A DNA stretch of 64,000 nucleotides from Collybiopsis luxurians FD-317 M1. Lineage: Eukaryota > Basidiomycota > Agaricomycetes > Agaricales > Omphalotaceae. Location of the stretch: assembly GCA_000827265.1 (NCBI GenBank), contig KN834749.1, positions 2,722,653 through 2,786,652 of the forward strand. Reading direction: 5' to 3'. Positions 10,749 to 23,540 of this stretch are shown piece by piece. Within the stretch, counting starts at the first letter, position 1; the number at the start of each line of letters is the position of its first letter. The notes under the pieces were generated by a model. The model was not told the DNA's origin and made no database searches. It saw only the letters and a program-made list of their open reading frames with translations. The position numbers and the translations under genes were made by a program.

Positions 10749-12019
10749 ACTTGCTTCTTGAAAGATGTGTATAGGACTGTCCGTGAAGGACTGAAGGATC
10801 AAACGGGGAGCGAGGCGCGCCGAACAAAAGTTTTGAAGAAAACAAAACTCGAGTTCCAAAAACCTTCTCGCACTATATGAGGCGATTGTACGTGGATCTG
10901 CTGTGCTATATGTGTTCCCATCTAGCTCATCAAGATAGATATGAGTAAGTAGTCCCGTTAGTGAAAACATTTCTTACTTTGGCGCATATATTCGTACTGC
11001 AAATACGGCCTTGCAGCTGTTCGCCGAATCACACTAAAAATATCAGAATCAAAAGATGATATCCTGTACCAGGCCGTTTGCTCCGCGTGCGATTCGAGTT
11101 CAAAACAGTGTTGAAACATCTACCATAAATATTGCTTTCAACAACGACGATCTCGGGAGATGTAATCAGATCTATTGTAGAACTCTTTTCCTTCCAGCAC
11201 ACCAGCGGCTAGCTCAATCCCCCTGGTTGCCCCTGTTTGAACATAGTGATTCTCATCTAATTTTTTTCGTGATTGGTCGATGACGAAGAACTCTACAAAG
11301 GCAGCCTATGCTTGAAGTTGCTCCGACCCAATGGCAAACTGGTGAAGCTATGCAGCCCAATTCCATGTGTCTTGAAATCAAATCCTTTACTTACTTCCCG
11401 AAGATACATAGAGTCGCTCGTGATATTTTTTTTGTAGCCATTCGGGGAATCTGTTCGCTACTATTAAAATCTACTCAAATCTACTCCACACAACGCTCTT
11501 GAAATTCGCTTCATCCAGTGAAATCTAATTCTTCGAATAGCAGTTATGTTGGAATGTATAGATGCAAGAGAATACAGATGAGGATAGGTAGGTACGTAAG
11601 TAGGTATGCGCAGTTGACGAAAAAAAAAAGTTGAGTGTTGAGGTGCCGAGATCAGACATCACAAGAAGAACAGCTAGATACTACAGTATTACGTCCAACT
11701 TCAGCGACTTTTTCTATGGTATGATAAAGGGTAAGATACTTAAGCGTGAAATAGGCTTAAAAAAAAAAGTTTAATGGAAAAACCCATCGTTTGAAGGAGA
11801 GAACAAGATACAATTCGAATGTTGTATGTTGACCATGGGCGGCATATGCATAGTCCGTTCCCTCTGATCAAGAAAAAAGAAACCTTTAAATGACGAACTA
11901 TTCAATGATTGACTGACTGGTATACAAAATGTTTGAGGTGCAAGAAGGGATAGAGGCAGGAAGGAGAATATAAAAATGAAAGACGCGGAAATGTCAAAAC
12001 AGAGAGTGACCTTTTCTGT
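10749..12019. other. Intergenic region, nothing recognised
   Basis: Promoter side of the DUF6534 gene and 3' flank of the large disordered-protein gene. Contains A-rich tracts near 11621 and 11760. Short frames only, without recognisable content. Confidence 0.5.
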
Positions 12020-15000
12020 TCACCCGTTCGTTTTCCAGCTCGATGGAGGTGATTTACGATTGGCGGGACTACCAGTATCATGGTGCCTCACAGGGCGCGC
12101 GGGCTGACTAATTGCACGAGCTCTGGGGTTCGAGGATTGTCCAGTGGGTCTCGCATTTTTGTTTGAGTTGGCGTGCGGGGGGATTGGCGGGACGGGGGGG
12201 TGAAGCGTCGAATCCCGACTATACGACGACATTCGCGCTCTGTTGCCAGATACAGGCGGGTTGCGAGGTGATGGCGATGAACCGAATGACTCTCCATATG
12301 CACTCTTCGATGAACTCCAATTTGCTCCTCCTCGGCCTCCGTTTCCACCGTACTCGCTCATGGCGCCGCTCCCGTACATGGACGTTCGAGAGTTGGATGC
12401 AGGGAAGATCATCGAGCCAGTTGACCACCCATTGCCACCTCCCATACTAATTGCTGGGCTCATCATGGGCGGAAGAGAGGAAGGTGGCATACCGTACATA
12501 CTCTGGCTGCTAGTAAACCCAATGGTAGATCCACGATCCCATTCCTCCGCCGCTGCAGCCATAGCTTGTTGAGCGACCGCCATCTGATAGGCTTGCTTGG
12601 CGTACATCATCGCTTGTTGATGTGCAGCAAATAAGGCTGGATCTGCAGGAGGTGGGACCATGAACTGGCCAGGTGAAAGCATCTGGCCGGGTGCCATCTG
12701 GGACATCTGAGGCATTGATGGCCATCCCCACATTGCCCCGCCAGTTATTTGAGGAGCCAGCATACCCGGCATTCCGGGCATTGCAGCGATAGGTCCGTTC
12801 ATCATCATCGGGTGCATAGCGTTCATCCTGGCAGCAGGAGCAGTCTGACTAATAGGCAGGTCTTCATCATCATCGTCAAGAACAGGACCCCGGCCATTTA
12901 TGGTATTTCCAAGCTACGATGAGGACGGAAGATTAGGACTCTCCACAAAATTCAATTTGACACGTTAACGCACCTCAATGGCGGCTCGAGCTTCGCTCCT
13001 CCTTCTATCTCTTCTTCTAGCCTCTTCAACTTCCGGAGATTCTTTACTCTTCCCCTTGCCTTCACTCCCAGCCTCATCCTCAAAAGCAATACTCCTCTTC
13101 CTTGCATGCCCATGTTTCGCAGGCCTAAAGTTCAAACCACTAACTCCACTCCCCCAGGTCTCCTCCTTGGACCGCCTACGTTCTTTCAACCCCTCTCCAA
13201 TATCACTTCCGTCTCTGGGGGTGATCGGCGCTCCACGACCACTACTCGAACCTCCGGTCGAACTCGCCGGACTCTGAGAAGTCGCAAACGGTTTTGATGG
13301 TTCAACAAATCGCGATGACTGTGATGACGCAGGGATAGCAGGGATTTGGGAAGCGCTCCTTGTTCGCGGAGGAGGATTGCTAGGTTTGGAGGGCATAGAT
13401 GGTCGTTTTCTGTCGGGTTCGCGATCGCTATTTTGTGACGACATATCTTCGGAATCGGAATCACTACCACTGGAACTACTACTGCTACTGGTTGAAAAAG
13501 CGCTGCTGACAGGAGGTGCAGCTTTTGAAAATGACGAAGGTGCAGGCAGGGCAGCAGGAGGTGCAGGGGACTTGGGGGTTGAAGTAGTCAACGTCGTCTG
13601 CGTCACCACGGTGGAGTTGCTCGAGCTGGTAGGTACGAGTGTACTACTCCGGGGCCTGGGGATACCTGCGAGAGGGGGGCTTCTCGTCTGGGTTTGCGTT
13701 GTCGTGGTGGTGGTAGTAGTACTCGCAGTACCAGTGGTTCTATCCACTACAGTTGCTGTGCTACTAGAACTCGAGAGGATGTTGACACTGGCGCCTCTCG
13801 AGTGTTGAGGCCGCGAAGTAACACTGAACGAAGACACTGGCGGAATAGTCTTGACCACGATCGGCGTAATCCGGTCCGGCGAAGGCGGAGGTTCAGCATA
13901 CGCCAAACGAACAAACGAATCCTTATCATCCTCTTTATCCTTACCTTTTCCCTTCTCAGCCGCGCTCCCTCTTGCTGGTTCCTTCTCACTAAAAGGTAAA
14001 TCCATATCCGGCTGATCTTCTCCATTAACACTAACTAGTTTGATACCAGCGCCCAACAAATCCGCGAGATCCTCAATTGTCGCACTGTCTCTGCTCTTCC
14101 TCGCGACTTCGACACTCTTCTGCTTGGCAAAATAATCAACTCGCCTTGTGGGGATGGGAGCGGACCCTTTCGGAGGAGCCTGTCCAGCAGGTGTTTCCTC
14201 CTTGATCTCCGAAGATGGTGTCCGTCTATGGCCGAGCGGAGGTCTCTCCAACGTAGGAGAAGGTGAAGAGGTGAAAGGAATGTCCAAATCCGCAGAACGG
14301 TCCAAAATCGCTGGAGCCGGAGCAGTCTCTCGTCGTAACGGACGGGACAGGGGATTTGACAGATTCGCTAGTGGGGGAGAGGTAGAAGTCGGAGACGATC
14401 CAACACTCTGAGCCACCACCTTCGACAACCTATCGCTTAAAGGATCCTTCTTCTTCCCACCGGAACTACTATCGTTACTACTCCCAGCAGTGGCACTGCT
14501 CGCCATGCTCAGGGCATCAGTATCCTTCCTTCCCATGGGCACCCGTCTTTGTACTACTCCCGCAGGGACTCTGGAAAGAGCCGACGGACTAGTAGACGTG
14601 GACCGAGCTGGTCTCTGGCTGGACAGCGGCGGTGATGGAGGCGGGGAAACAAACCTTCTACCTGGAGGCTCAGTTGAGATGACCGACGAAGGCGTCGATG
14701 GCATGGTCTTGACCGAAGTCGGACCTTGAGTGGTACCAGCAGAAAGTAAGGTCGCCCCACCGGTAAATCCCGCTTGACTTTTTGGTGGTTTAGTTGCCGC
14801 CGCCCCCGACTCAGGCGCACGTTTGTTAGATCCAGTGAGCTCGTTGATGTCGATCAAGGGCTTTGGCAGGACATTCGAGTTTACTCGAGTTCTCAGTCCA
14901 CCGGGTACGCCGGTGGACCGAACAGATTGTGCGTCACTTTGGGGAATAGAACGAGATGACGCCGCGCTGCCAGGTCGTTTAGGCGGAACCAGTGTCGCCA

Positions 15001-16567
15001 GAGGGGCATCATCAGAATCATCCGAATCCGAGTCCGAGCTGCGGGGAGGAGGGGGTGCATTCTTAGCAGATTTTACTGCAGGAGTACGTGCTATTCAACA
15101 AAGATCAATTCTATTGTGGACATAAAGTTGTACCATAAATCGCTCACCGTTCAGGTTGGACTGTGGTGGGCTGGTAGAAGGGCCTATACCGCTGTTTGAA
15201 GAAAGTGCACTCGTAGATACGCTCGCAGATATTGCGTTCTTGCTCCCATAAACTCCCTGACCGTACACATCTGATTGTGATCGAGGAGTTGCCATTTTTG
15301 AAGCTGCATCGGGTCGTAGAGCAGGGAAAGCAGAAGGCATGGCCTTGATGTCCGACCTCGAATAGGGCGAAATGGAGCTCGAACCATGCCCGGCCTCTGA
15401 CTTGGATTTGGACTTGAAAGCGTTCGAATTACCAGGGCGACTTCGTGCCGTTGGGTTATTCGTACCCGAGTCGGAGTCGTCGTCATCTTCATTCTCTGAA
15501 GAATCATCTTCACTCGACGAATAACTCGATTTTCCGAGAGCAACCATAGAGGTCCTTCGCGGTCGCACCTCATTTCCTTCAGTCACATCCGGGGAGCGAT
15601 GATGCACAGATAGATTGGGACCTGGACTGGGTGACCTAGCACCAGGCACCGGGGAACCAGCTAGACTGCGTCGAGCTTGTGCTTCTCGAAAAGCGGCAAC
15701 GGAAATACGTTGTTGAGAGGCAGATGGATCATTCAATGAACCAAAACTGCTGTTACGCGAACGTGTGCCTGGCAGTGGACGTGGTGGAACAAGGGACGTG
15801 GAAGAAGAATTGGCGGAATTAGGAATGGAACCACTTCGGATGGGAGGCGGGAGAACTTCAGCCGATGAAGGGTCACCAAGATGTCGGAAGGACTTGAGGT
15901 TAAAAGAGGAATCTTCAAGTGCAGCAGAAATATCCTCTGCTTTCGGCGGGGATGGTTTTTTGGTTTTGACTTTGGTACTATTAGGCTGGGACTTGGAAGA
16001 CCAAGGGAAGAGAGGTCTCTTTGGAACATTGGGTAAAGGTTCGACAGGAGCTTCGTTAGTGGAATGTTCGTTTGGTAGAGACCTCGTTGAGTGGGCGCTA
16101 TGGGGATCTCCGTATGCAGAAAATATTGCTGAGCGACTCGGAGGCGGACCCAGCTTTCGTCTCATCTCTGCCGCATCTGCTTCCGACGCAGCGCCGGTGC
16201 TAAGGCGACTTAACGTCGGAGGTCGAAGCTCGAGTTTCTCATCTTGATTACTGTTGTTCGAGCTGGAGGATTTAGCAGCTTTCTTACGGCCGAAAGGAAG
16301 CCGCAACTTGCTGGAAGCTGGTGAAGCAGCTACGGAAGCATATACACTGCTTTTGGCGGACTTTGACGGTGAGGAAAGGGCATCATCTGGGTGGAGCGTA
16401 TTCCGTCCATTGGGACTTGAAGGAATGAAAGAATCGGGTTTAACGTATTCTATAGTGGGCGAGGTCGCCGGGGACTCTGTTGCAGCGGTCGTTGGACTTG
16501 GGGGAATGGAATCTCCAACGTCCGTACGCGATTTGTTCTTTTTGGAGAACAGTCCTCGCAACGGCAT
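12020..16567 (-). CDS. Large intrinsically disordered Ser/Pro-rich protein (1471 aa)
   Basis: Three exons, 16567-15148, 15075-12974 and 12913-12020, whose lengths sum to exactly 1472 codons. The N-terminus MPLRGLFSKKNKSR and LRLPFGRKKAAK is basic. The middle is dominated by Ser, Pro and Thr with acidic patches such as SSEDDSSENEDDDDSDSG and homopolymer runs of Thr and Ser. Exon 2 ends in a charged, probably helical segment (EARRRDRRRSEARAAIE). The last exon opens with an acidic LDDDDEDLP segment and then a Met/Pro/Gln/Ala-rich region (MMMNGPIAAMPGMPGM, AAHQQAMMYAKQAYQM) that reads as a conserved low-complexity domain. I recall similar proteins in agaricomycetes but no assigned function. A scaffold or RNP-associated role is speculation. 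Confidence 0.85.
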
Positions 16568-18820
16568 GGGTCGTTCTGTATGATGTATTCAAAAATTAAT
16601 ACGACTTTGGAGCACATACAATGCAGGAATTCATTAGCTCTACCAGTTGCTCAGCTTGGGCTGCTAGTGTAGCTGAATCTCCAGCAAAGTGTTCGACTAC
16701 CACGACGAGAGCGACAACGACGACGATAACGACGGCGAAGAAGGGATAGAGAATGAGGTAACGAGAGAAATGGAAGAGCTCGATGTGACTACCGCTTGAA
16801 AGCGCATGCCAATTTAACACGTGGTCCGATCTCTTGTCCCGCTTTCCAAATTTGGTAGCGTTTCAGTCTGGTGTCTGTACTCCTGCTGTACTCTTTGGCT
16901 TCCGCCGCAACGCATCCACCGAAGTTCTCTTTTTCTACTCAATTTCCACCGTATAGCCATTCCGAGCTGCCAATTTTTTTTACACTAAATTTACCCCCTC
17001 AGCGTCAGAGGAACCATCTAGTCTTTTCTGGATTCTAGATCTTCCTCCACTTTTCAATAGCCAGTATATATGAATTTCCCAAGGTCTGTATCGCCAGCTT
17101 CCCGATATTGCATGACATCGTACACGCTCATTCAACCTGTTCGGTCGCTGACTTCATCTACTGGCTCTGAATCGCACAAGTCAGATTCTACGAGGTTTTC
17201 GCTGGCTTTCATGAGAATTCGGAGTAGTATCTGTTGTCTGATGAAATATCCATCATCTTCTTGGGCCCTTGATATTCCGTGATATCCTGTACAGTGTACT
17301 GCTCGAATGACAATGACCAACCAACTATTCCTCCTGCCAATCGCCATCGAGGCAGATGGACAGTTAGGAGGCTACAGCCGGCCCTGGCGGGTAAGGCAGT
17401 TTTTTTTTTTTCTCAGGTCAGAACAAGTATCTTCTGGTAAAGTAAGTAACTGACGATGTCGAATTATGCGTCAATTCCACTACGAAGCCCTGCCAGTCGT
17501 CAAAATAAATTCAAGTTCGTCACCTCTTCGAATAATCATTGACAATGACGTGATGACAGAAGGTCACGGCTGGTCACAGTTACCGAACTCCCGACTTTGA
17601 ACACTTTTCTTTCATGCACAGACACGCGCTTGTATGCTGCATTCGATATCACAGCAACATTGCAGTGCTACTCTATGGGCCCGCAAGCTTCTCGTGCTTA
17701 ACGTACACACGCGCATACATAATATGAGAATATGAAAATCGCAACAGAATACCTCGCTACCTCCTGATGGAGGATGGACGGACGCGAATCAAAGATGTCG
17801 GGGGCAAACGGTACATTGAACATCCCGAATTCTGCGCAACGTTCAACTGGAACACCACGATTTGGACGCCAATTTCCGTACGTCGATGCTGCAAGAGGGA
17901 ACATGTACTTAATCTCAAACACGTTCGACGTGCACTTAGTTGCCGGGTTTACTTTCAGGTACCAGTTCAGCGAAGACGTAGATCTAAATCGGGGTGACAG
18001 ACTTTTAACTAATTTCCCACTCGAGTGTGTACATTCTACCCAAATTCAACTATAGCAAACACGCTCCCACTAGATAACGAAAAGACGGTGCTGCTAGGGA
18101 GTACATCAACCGCACGCGTATTAAAGGACAGGAGGAATTCCACATAGATAATTCCGCCTGCTGCCTGCTTGATCGGTGGACTAGATTGGCCGCAGCAGAG
18201 TATCACCAACTTACCCCAGGCCTTATACCTAAACTATATGGAGGAATGGGGCGTTATAGCGTCTTTTTACCACATTAGGAAGACTATCGCAACACGTAAG
18301 TAACTCCATGATAAGGTTGGTATTGCTGACGGTATAGAGTTGAGGACATTGTGATAACGCAAAGTATTTACAAAGAGTTGTCTGCGTCAAACTAGATGAA
18401 CAATATATTAAAGATCCATGGCGCAAGTCAATTTCCGACACACAAGTAAACATCAATGTCCTAGAACATACTACTCCATGTATGGTTCCGCGTCGCACAC
18501 AAAATGCTGTTCAATGGGGCACGTTGCCACTCAACTGAACGTTCGATGTTCACGTTTTTGCATTCTCAACAGGCCTAACCTTACTAGGCACTCCGATATC
18601 CCACTTAGACAAGTCCCCACAAAGGTTATTCAAGTAGAGCGGCCATGATCCCTGATTTTCAGTCCAGCTGTCGTTCAATGAAACAACTGACAAGCCTACG
18701 GAACGGAAAACCGGTGCGCCGCAAAAATTTGTTTTGGCTGACTAGAAGGGAATTTCTCCGCGATGCAAGACGACGTCCTTGGTTGAGCACAAAATTAATC
18801 CAGCATCATAATAACTACAT
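16568..18820. other. Intergenic region, 2.25 kb
   Basis: Upstream of the disordered-protein gene and 3' of the Zn2Cys6 gene. A frame at 16820-16596 (minus) encodes a short hydrophobic run (VVIVVVVALVVVV) and could be a uORF in the leader of the disordered-protein gene; a possible leader intron would not join it in frame. Overlapping short frames at 17767-18055 show no domain. No tRNA or repeat family seen. Confidence 0.5.
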
Positions 18821-21092
18821 CTAATTCCAAGAACCCATCTGTGTCCAATTCATGAGACCATTTTGAATATCTTGCGGGCCAGAGGATGGCACAAGGGGCC
18901 AAAGCGGCATCGCATTGGAGGCTACGTCGAGACCACCCAGTATCTCTTCTAACTCCTGTGTCCCATTGAATGATCCTAGTTGTGAATTCGCAGCAGCCAA
19001 AAACTCTTCTACAGCTTCTAAAGTACTTGTCGGATCCACCCATGAGAACGCATACAAATTGAGTGCATCGCGGAATCTGCAGGAAAGCAAAAACCATTGG
19101 CGAGGCAATTGAAGATACGAGATGAAAAGAAAAAGAAAAGATACCGACCGTTCTAAAGCCCATATCCGCCTTGACGCATCAATATCTGTATCATCCACAT
19201 CCTCGAGTAAGAATCTAGCCCACTTGATTAAAGGACTAAAATTCATATGTGTCACTCGCGAAAGCATAGGAATCTCTTCCAATGATTCAGCGATTTCCAG
19301 AGCCGCTTGCGTTGTCATTGCCTTAACCTGGGCAAATAACAAGCCCAGGCGAGATTGGGCTCGTTTCGCTTCTCCAGAAGCAGATCCCTCCACTTCTATA
19401 ACCGAAGCGACTCGGAGACCCTTGCGCCGCTTCAGCTCTCTGAACATTGTTAACACTAGTGTGCCCCATCCATGTAAGAGAGGGTAGGCGCAATATAGTA
19501 CATATTTGAAAAGCTCCTTATCAAGCGTATCTCGGAGCTTTTGCATTTGTCCATAGCCGGCAGATATCACAGAGTGAAGGAAATCAAGAGCATTAAGTTG
19601 TGAAATTACTTTACTTTCATTCAACGGACCTCGGCGGGCGTTTGCTGTTGACGGGTGTAAGTTGTTGAGAATAGCACACGTGTCCATTTGGCGTACCTCC
19701 CGTTATACCTTCAGATATTTCTCGAGCTGACTTTATCATATGAAAGCTCACTATGCAAGTGGTCGGTCGTCCATCGATTCGAGATACCCAAGAAGCTCAC
19801 CAGGACGCATTACGGTATATATAGGAGCGGTAGTTAGTGAGTCAGGCGAAATCATGGCTAACACCTGCTCCAGTGAAGTTGAATCTTCCCCACACAACAA
19901 CAACTCGTCTTGGACTGCGCTGAACGAAAGAAGTCATAAAGCTACTTTGAATTCTAGCGAAGATTCGCAGGAACTTACAAAGGCACGTTTTTTCCTGACA
20001 AGAGGGCAGATAGTGCGTTACCCAACTGAAAATTTGAGATCTTCAGATGTGAAATATTCAAAGCGAAACAATACTCACAAGGTAGACACTATACTTTGTC
20101 TGACTGACTCTATCAGGTTGCACGCGTTCCGAAAATTCTTCGTACAGCTCCCGAAGTTGATGAAGATAAGCACTTGAATATACGTTGCTCCCATTTCCAG
20201 AAAGGTCTATATTACACCCCATCAAACTTGAACTGAGAAAGACAATCGACCAGAACGCACGAGTTTCCAAAAACTCTAACACAAGCAGTGAAGCTGCATT
20301 AGAGACGGAAATCACGGTCATTATTCCCTCACTTTGGGCTAACCACAGCGCTTCTGCTCTGAGTTGCTCGCAAAGGGATTCTCTTATGTGGCCAAAAGAG
20401 CGAAGATCCAAGGATGGCATGTGTGTTCTCAGGGGCGAGCGTATACAAAGGTCTTTAATGCCTTGCCGACCAGGACCAATGATAGATACACTTGAAGATA
20501 TTCGAGCAGATACAGCGATTGTACATTGGACTAGAACACGATCCTGGGGTGGAAGATCATGCATTCGCCAGGATAAATCGACGAGCGAGGACTCGAGCCG
20601 TTGCAGAGGAAACAGAGGATGATGGTATTGAGGTAAGTGCCGAAAATCTGGGAAAAGTTCGAAAGCTTATTAAGGTTTGGTAACAAAGGACTGGCCTTGG
20701 AACAACTCTTCGATGAGTGATGGAGGCAAGTCCAAACTCGGTGCTGCTAAGCCATAAGATATTGCAGTCGCCCTCGGCCTACATATGTCCAGCAGCGAAT
20801 ATGACCCAACCGTGGCTACATCAGATGAACTTCCGGAAGACGATTCTGCTCGATCTCTCTCAAGCTCGGCTTTTGTCCTTCGTTTCCTGCGAATAACTGG
20901 AGTGCTTTGACATCTAAGCAAAGTTGTTTCTGTGAGAATATACATGAAAGCCGCCAATTCTTACACTACACCCTTTTCTAAACATCGAGGACAGGATCCA
21001 TTTTCTTGAGGATGGCAAATGACACGCTTTGATTTACAATAATCGCAAGCTGGAGGCTTCTTGCGTTTTGTGGTTGATATAGAGACTGACAT
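18821..21092 (-). CDS. Zn2Cys6 (Gal4-type) transcription factor, 624 aa
   Basis: Eight exons: 21092-20965, 20913-20696, 20647-20079, 20025-19979, 19919-19801, 19750-19709, 19644-19149 and 19076-18821. They sum to exactly 625 codons. After MSVSISTTKRKKPP comes the binuclear zinc cluster CDYCKSKRVIC..CPRCLEKGVVC (spacing C-2-C-6-C-7-C-2-C-6-C, last Cys supplied by exon 2), then a basic linker IRRKRRTKAELERDRAE. Exon 3 carries the regulatory middle region (HHPLFP, RVLVQCTIAVSARIS, QLRAEALWLAQSEGI). Intron 2 appears to use a GC donor (AAG/GCCAGT) at 20695, which is the only join I found that keeps frame. The target is unknown; the divergent partner is an Hsp70 paralogue 348 bp away. Confidence 0.85.
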
Positions 21093-21440
21093 GAGGAAAA
21101 GATAAAAGGTAATTCATGGCAGCGCGCGCATCATAGCCTCGGGCGCCTAAGCGTCCGCCACTTCCGGTATCCAGCAAGTACTTCCGGTAAGAGCTGATAC
21201 CGCTTTTTGTAAAGCGTATTATCGGTGTGTCCAACCCCCTGAAGCTCAGTTTGAAGACCAACTTCACCAAAATGGAGTTCTCAGATTTCGCACCGATGTA
21301 GTAAGCGCGTTAACAACACGTTCTGTTTAGGCGCTGCATGATTAAGTTCAGATTCTAGGCATAGCTCTTCATATCACCTATCTATTCAGCTACCGAGTGC
21401 GCTGTAAACTCTTGAAAGTGCTAAAGTTCTGAAGTGAATA
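21093..21440. promoter_or_regulatory. Divergent promoter region, Zn2Cys6 factor / Hsp70
   Basis: 348 bp between two start codons on opposite strands, so it must hold both promoters unless one gene has a longer leader. I see no unambiguous TATA box and no clear run of nGAAn heat-shock units; TTCTGAAG at about 21427 is at best a weak fragment. Shared regulation of the pair is inference from geometry only. Confidence 0.5.
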
Positions 21441-23540
21441 ATGTTTCCCCAAAAAGCTATCGGGATTGACCTTGGCACTAGTTATTCGTGCGTACAAGCA
21501 GTGTCATCAGCAAGCCTTCGGTCTGACTCTTCGTCGGTCACTTTCAGATGTGTTGGCGTATGGCAAAAGGATCATGTCGAGATCATTGCCAATGATCAGG
21601 GTGACCAGACTACCCCTTCCTGTGTCGCTTTCACAGACAGCAAGCGTCTGATTGGAGATGCTGCAATGAGCCAGGCTACAAGGAATCCTAGCAATACGTA
21701 CGCATTATTTTTCTTCAATCTTTCGGTGTATCTGTTTCGAAGCCCAAGTATATCCAGGATTTTCAATGTTAAGCGGCTGATTGGTCGTGCATTCGATGAC
21801 TACCAGGTGCAAAATAACATACAGCACTTTCCCTTCAAAGTCATCTCCAAGAACAACAGACCATGGATCGAAGTTAACCACAGAGGCGAGAACAAACTAT
21901 TGGTATACTTTCCTTTTCTAGTTTCAGATTTTGGCAACATCTAATCTGTTGCCCTGATAGTCTCCCGAAGAAGTATCATCCATGATACTTTCTAAGATGA
22001 AGCGTACGGCTGAAGCGTTCCTTGGAACTACCGTCACAAACTGCGTTGTTACTGTGCCGGTGTATTTCAATGACTCTCAACGACAAGCCACCAGAGATGC
22101 CGCCTCTATCTGTGGACTCAATACCCTCCGTGTTATCGATGAGTCGAGTGCTGCTGCTGTTGCTTTTAGTCTGGATCAAAACGTGACAGGCGAGCACAGG
22201 GTTCTGATGTGCGATTTTGGCGGAGGCGGATTGAGCGTTTCATTCATGGTCATTGAGGAGAATATCGTCGAAATCAAAGCTGTTGCTGGTGACCCTCATC
22301 TGGGAGGTGAAGCCTTCGACGACCGCCTCACAAAATATTTTATAGAGGAATTTAGGACAAAACACAAAACGGGTAGATTCCCTCTATTTTCTTACATAGT
22401 CTACATATCTGACTATTATTGTCAGATCTCACCACTAACTTCCGTGCTGTTCGTCGTCTCCGTACTGCCTGCGAACGAGCGAAACGTACACTCTCTTCTG
22501 CCAGATCCGCCTCCATCGAAATTGATTCTCTTCATATGGATTTCGACCTTTACAGCTTTATCACTCGTGCGCAATTCGAGGCGATATGTCATGACCTTTT
22601 CCAGAGGGTCCTCGATCCAATTGAGAGGGTCCTTCGTGACTCTAAAGTGGGAAAATTCCAAGTCGATGAGATCGTCCTGCTTGGCGGTTGCTCTCGCATT
22701 CCTCGTATCGGAGACATCATAGTTGATTTCTTTGGTAGAAAGGAGCTTAATAAGTCTTTCCAAACTTCCGAAGCTGTCACTCGCGGAGCTGCTATCCAGG
22801 CCGCTATTCTCTCTGGAAATACGACCGAAAAACTCTACGACTTGCTCCTTCTTGACGTGTTTCCCGTGTCCCTTGGTATCGAAACCGACGAAGGCATGAT
22901 GATTCCTATGTTACCACGCAACACATGCTTCCCGACAAAAAAGTCCGAAATAGTCTCGATGTCAGCCTGCCTTCACGATCAAAAATTCACTGTACTCATC
23001 CAAGTTTATGAGGGCGAACGAGCTCGCACCAAGGACAATCACCTTCTCGGTACCTTAACGCTTTCTGGGCTCCCTCCTTTCCCGTCCACAGACTATAAAC
23101 ACGAAATCGAAATTACTTTCGATCTCGACCCGAATGGTGTTTTAATCGTCTCTGCCTCTGAAAAGTCTTCAGGATGCTTTTCCAGTTTTATCGTCATCAA
23201 TGACAAGTATCGGCTGTCGAAAATGGAGAAGGAACGCATGATGCTGGAGGCAGAAATGTACGATGCAGAAGAAGAGGTCGAGTATGAGCGTATTGCTGCT
23301 ATGAATCATCTCCAGGATTATTCGTACAAGATCCACAACTCAATTGCCAAAATTAAGGCTCAACTTCAGGCCGCCCTTGACGAGACGATCCTATGGCTTG
23401 AGGACTCACAGGAGGCTTCGAAGGAGGAGTACGAGGAAAAGCAGAAAGAGCTGGAGGAGCTTTTCAATCCCATCCTCCAGAGATTCTCCTGCGATGGCTT
23501 CATTCCTTCCCACAGCTCGACTTATCGGCAACGAGGATAG
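21441..23540 (+). CDS. Divergent Hsp70-family protein, 622 aa
   Basis: Exons 21441-21487, 21548-21697, 21758-21902, 21961-22372 and 22426-23540 sum to 623 codons. Family marks: [109 protein letters not shown]. The ATPase core departs from consensus: usual NEPTAAAIAYG is [11 protein letters not shown] and usual DLGGGTFDVS is [10 protein letters not shown], replacing the Thr and second Asp of the phosphate-2 loop. The substrate-binding domain and a shortened lid are present, but the ending STYRQRG lacks EEVD, so TPR co-chaperone docking is unlikely. All frames are open, so it is probably expressed or only recently relaxed. Altered ATP hydrolysis is inference. Confidence 0.9.

Noticed and set aside
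13377..13808. 143-codon plus-strand frame inside the disordered-protein gene
   Set aside because: Antisense shadow of a Ser/Thr-rich coding exon; the Val/Leu runs are the reverse of Thr/Ser codons.
16596..16820. Small hydrophobic protein upstream of the disordered-protein ATG, possibly its first exon
   Set aside because: The only plausible intron joins it out of frame with MPLRGLF; at most a uORF.
19740..19800. Apparent TAG stop inside the Zn2Cys6 coding region (after DDRPLA)
   Set aside because: A 50-nt intron (19800-19751) from GTGAGC to CATAG removes it and joins VMRP to SFHMIKSAREISE in frame.
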